From contig JAKFYD010000006.1 in the NCBI GenBank assembly GCA_021731025.1, positions 42,348-106,347 on the forward strand: 64,000 nucleotides of DNA, given 5' to 3'. Position numbers and translations under genes: made by a program. Under the pieces are notes generated by a model that saw only the letters and a list, made by a program, of their open reading frames with translations, did no database searches and was not told the origin of the DNA. The stretch comes from Pseudobdellovibrionaceae bacterium. GTDB taxonomy: Bacteria; Bdellovibrionota; Bdellovibrionia; Bdellovibrionales; Bdellovibrionaceae. Below, piece by piece: positions 63,848 through 64,000 of the stretch. How positions within the stretch are numbered: position 1 is the first letter of the stretch; every line of letters starts with the position of its first letter.

Positions 63848-64000
63848 ATGAAGTTTAAAGTTGGTCCTGAAAATATAAATACGTTGGCCAGAGGAGTTAT
63901 TTATTCCTTTGGTTATTTAATGAAAATTAATCTAGCTGCTGTTGCTCTCGCTTTGATAATTTATTTTTTAGCTTACTTAAATTATTCAAAAGTTGGTGAA
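63848..64000 (+). CDS. Start of a membrane protein, cut by the window end
   Basis: The frame is open from 63848 to the last base (51 codons) and holds one hydrophobic span (INLAAVALALIIYFLAYL). A four-codon frame (ATG 63837 with AGGA upstream) ends on bases shared with this ATG, which could couple translation. Alternatively the true start is TTG 63779, since the frame upstream also reads as coding (LLIEGELKNTKTLNNYRKKY). Family unknown. Confidence 0.45.
   Translation, partial: MKFKVGPENINTLARGVIYSFGYLMKINLAAVALALIIYFLAYLNYSKVGE

Overview
The window looks like chromosome from a predatory deltaproteobacterium-like lineage of the Bdellovibrio type (Bdellovibrionota). The basis is moderate-to-low G+C, very dense gene packing, frequent GTG/TTG starts, many small secreted or lipid-anchored proteins without recognisable families, a SpoIIE-phosphatase/STAS/response-regulator-PATAN-TPR trio, an HD-GYP protein, a CarD regulator, two adjacent L,D-transpeptidases and a SpoIID-type wall protein. 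This is an inference from gene content; no marker gene here fixes the species.

Layout. 0.1-4.4 kb: signalling run (membrane SpoIIE phosphatase, STAS protein with an altered phospho-site motif, response regulator with PATAN/DUF4388 and TPR regions), closed by a long imperfect inverted-repeat element. 4.5-13.3 kb: mostly minus-strand envelope genes (secreted protein with a probable ATT start, P-loop kinase-like protein, phospholipase-D/cardiolipin-synthase-like protein, MBL hydrolase, an unrecognised 430-residue protein, Kdo transferase WaaA and a heptosyltransferase). 13.5-25 kb: MFS permease, THUMP methyltransferase, pseudouridine synthase, DedA, TatD, TcdA, a 41-residue membrane peptide, a methyltransferase, a deoxyhypusine-synthase-like protein, MOSC protein and Nfu. 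25.1-29.5 kb: tightly coupled fbaB-lysS-inactive rhodanese lipoprotein-secreted HExxH protein. 29.5-33.6 kb: small secreted proteins (one built of Cys-repeat units), HD-GYP, recG. 33.6-45.2 kb: a palindrome-rich gap, carD with a good promoter, gltX, cysS, a class V aminotransferase, two L,D-transpeptidases, uvrB-uvrC. 45.2-54.3 kb: secreted protein, ilvE, SpoIID, HNH nuclease, two lipoproteins, Xer recombinase, ComM, tRNA-Cys.

54.3-64 kb is the most distinctive part. Directly after tRNA-Cys and a short perfect palindrome lies an in-frame piece of an XRE-type helix-turn-helix gene, then a giant secreted YD-repeat protein of about 2780 residues. Its order of domains (PKD, Ig-like repeats, carboxypeptidase-regulatory-like beta sandwich, NHL propeller, YD/RHS shell, RHS core, short variable hydrophobic tip) recalls animal teneurins. 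It is followed by a small lipoprotein with a good ribosome site and by the start of another membrane protein, both in visibly A+T-richer sequence. I read this as a possible polymorphic-toxin/adhesin locus with an exchangeable 3' end and a candidate immunity lipoprotein; that function is inference.

Neighbouring genes are often separated by fewer than 15 bases or overlap, also when convergent, so few classical terminators are visible.
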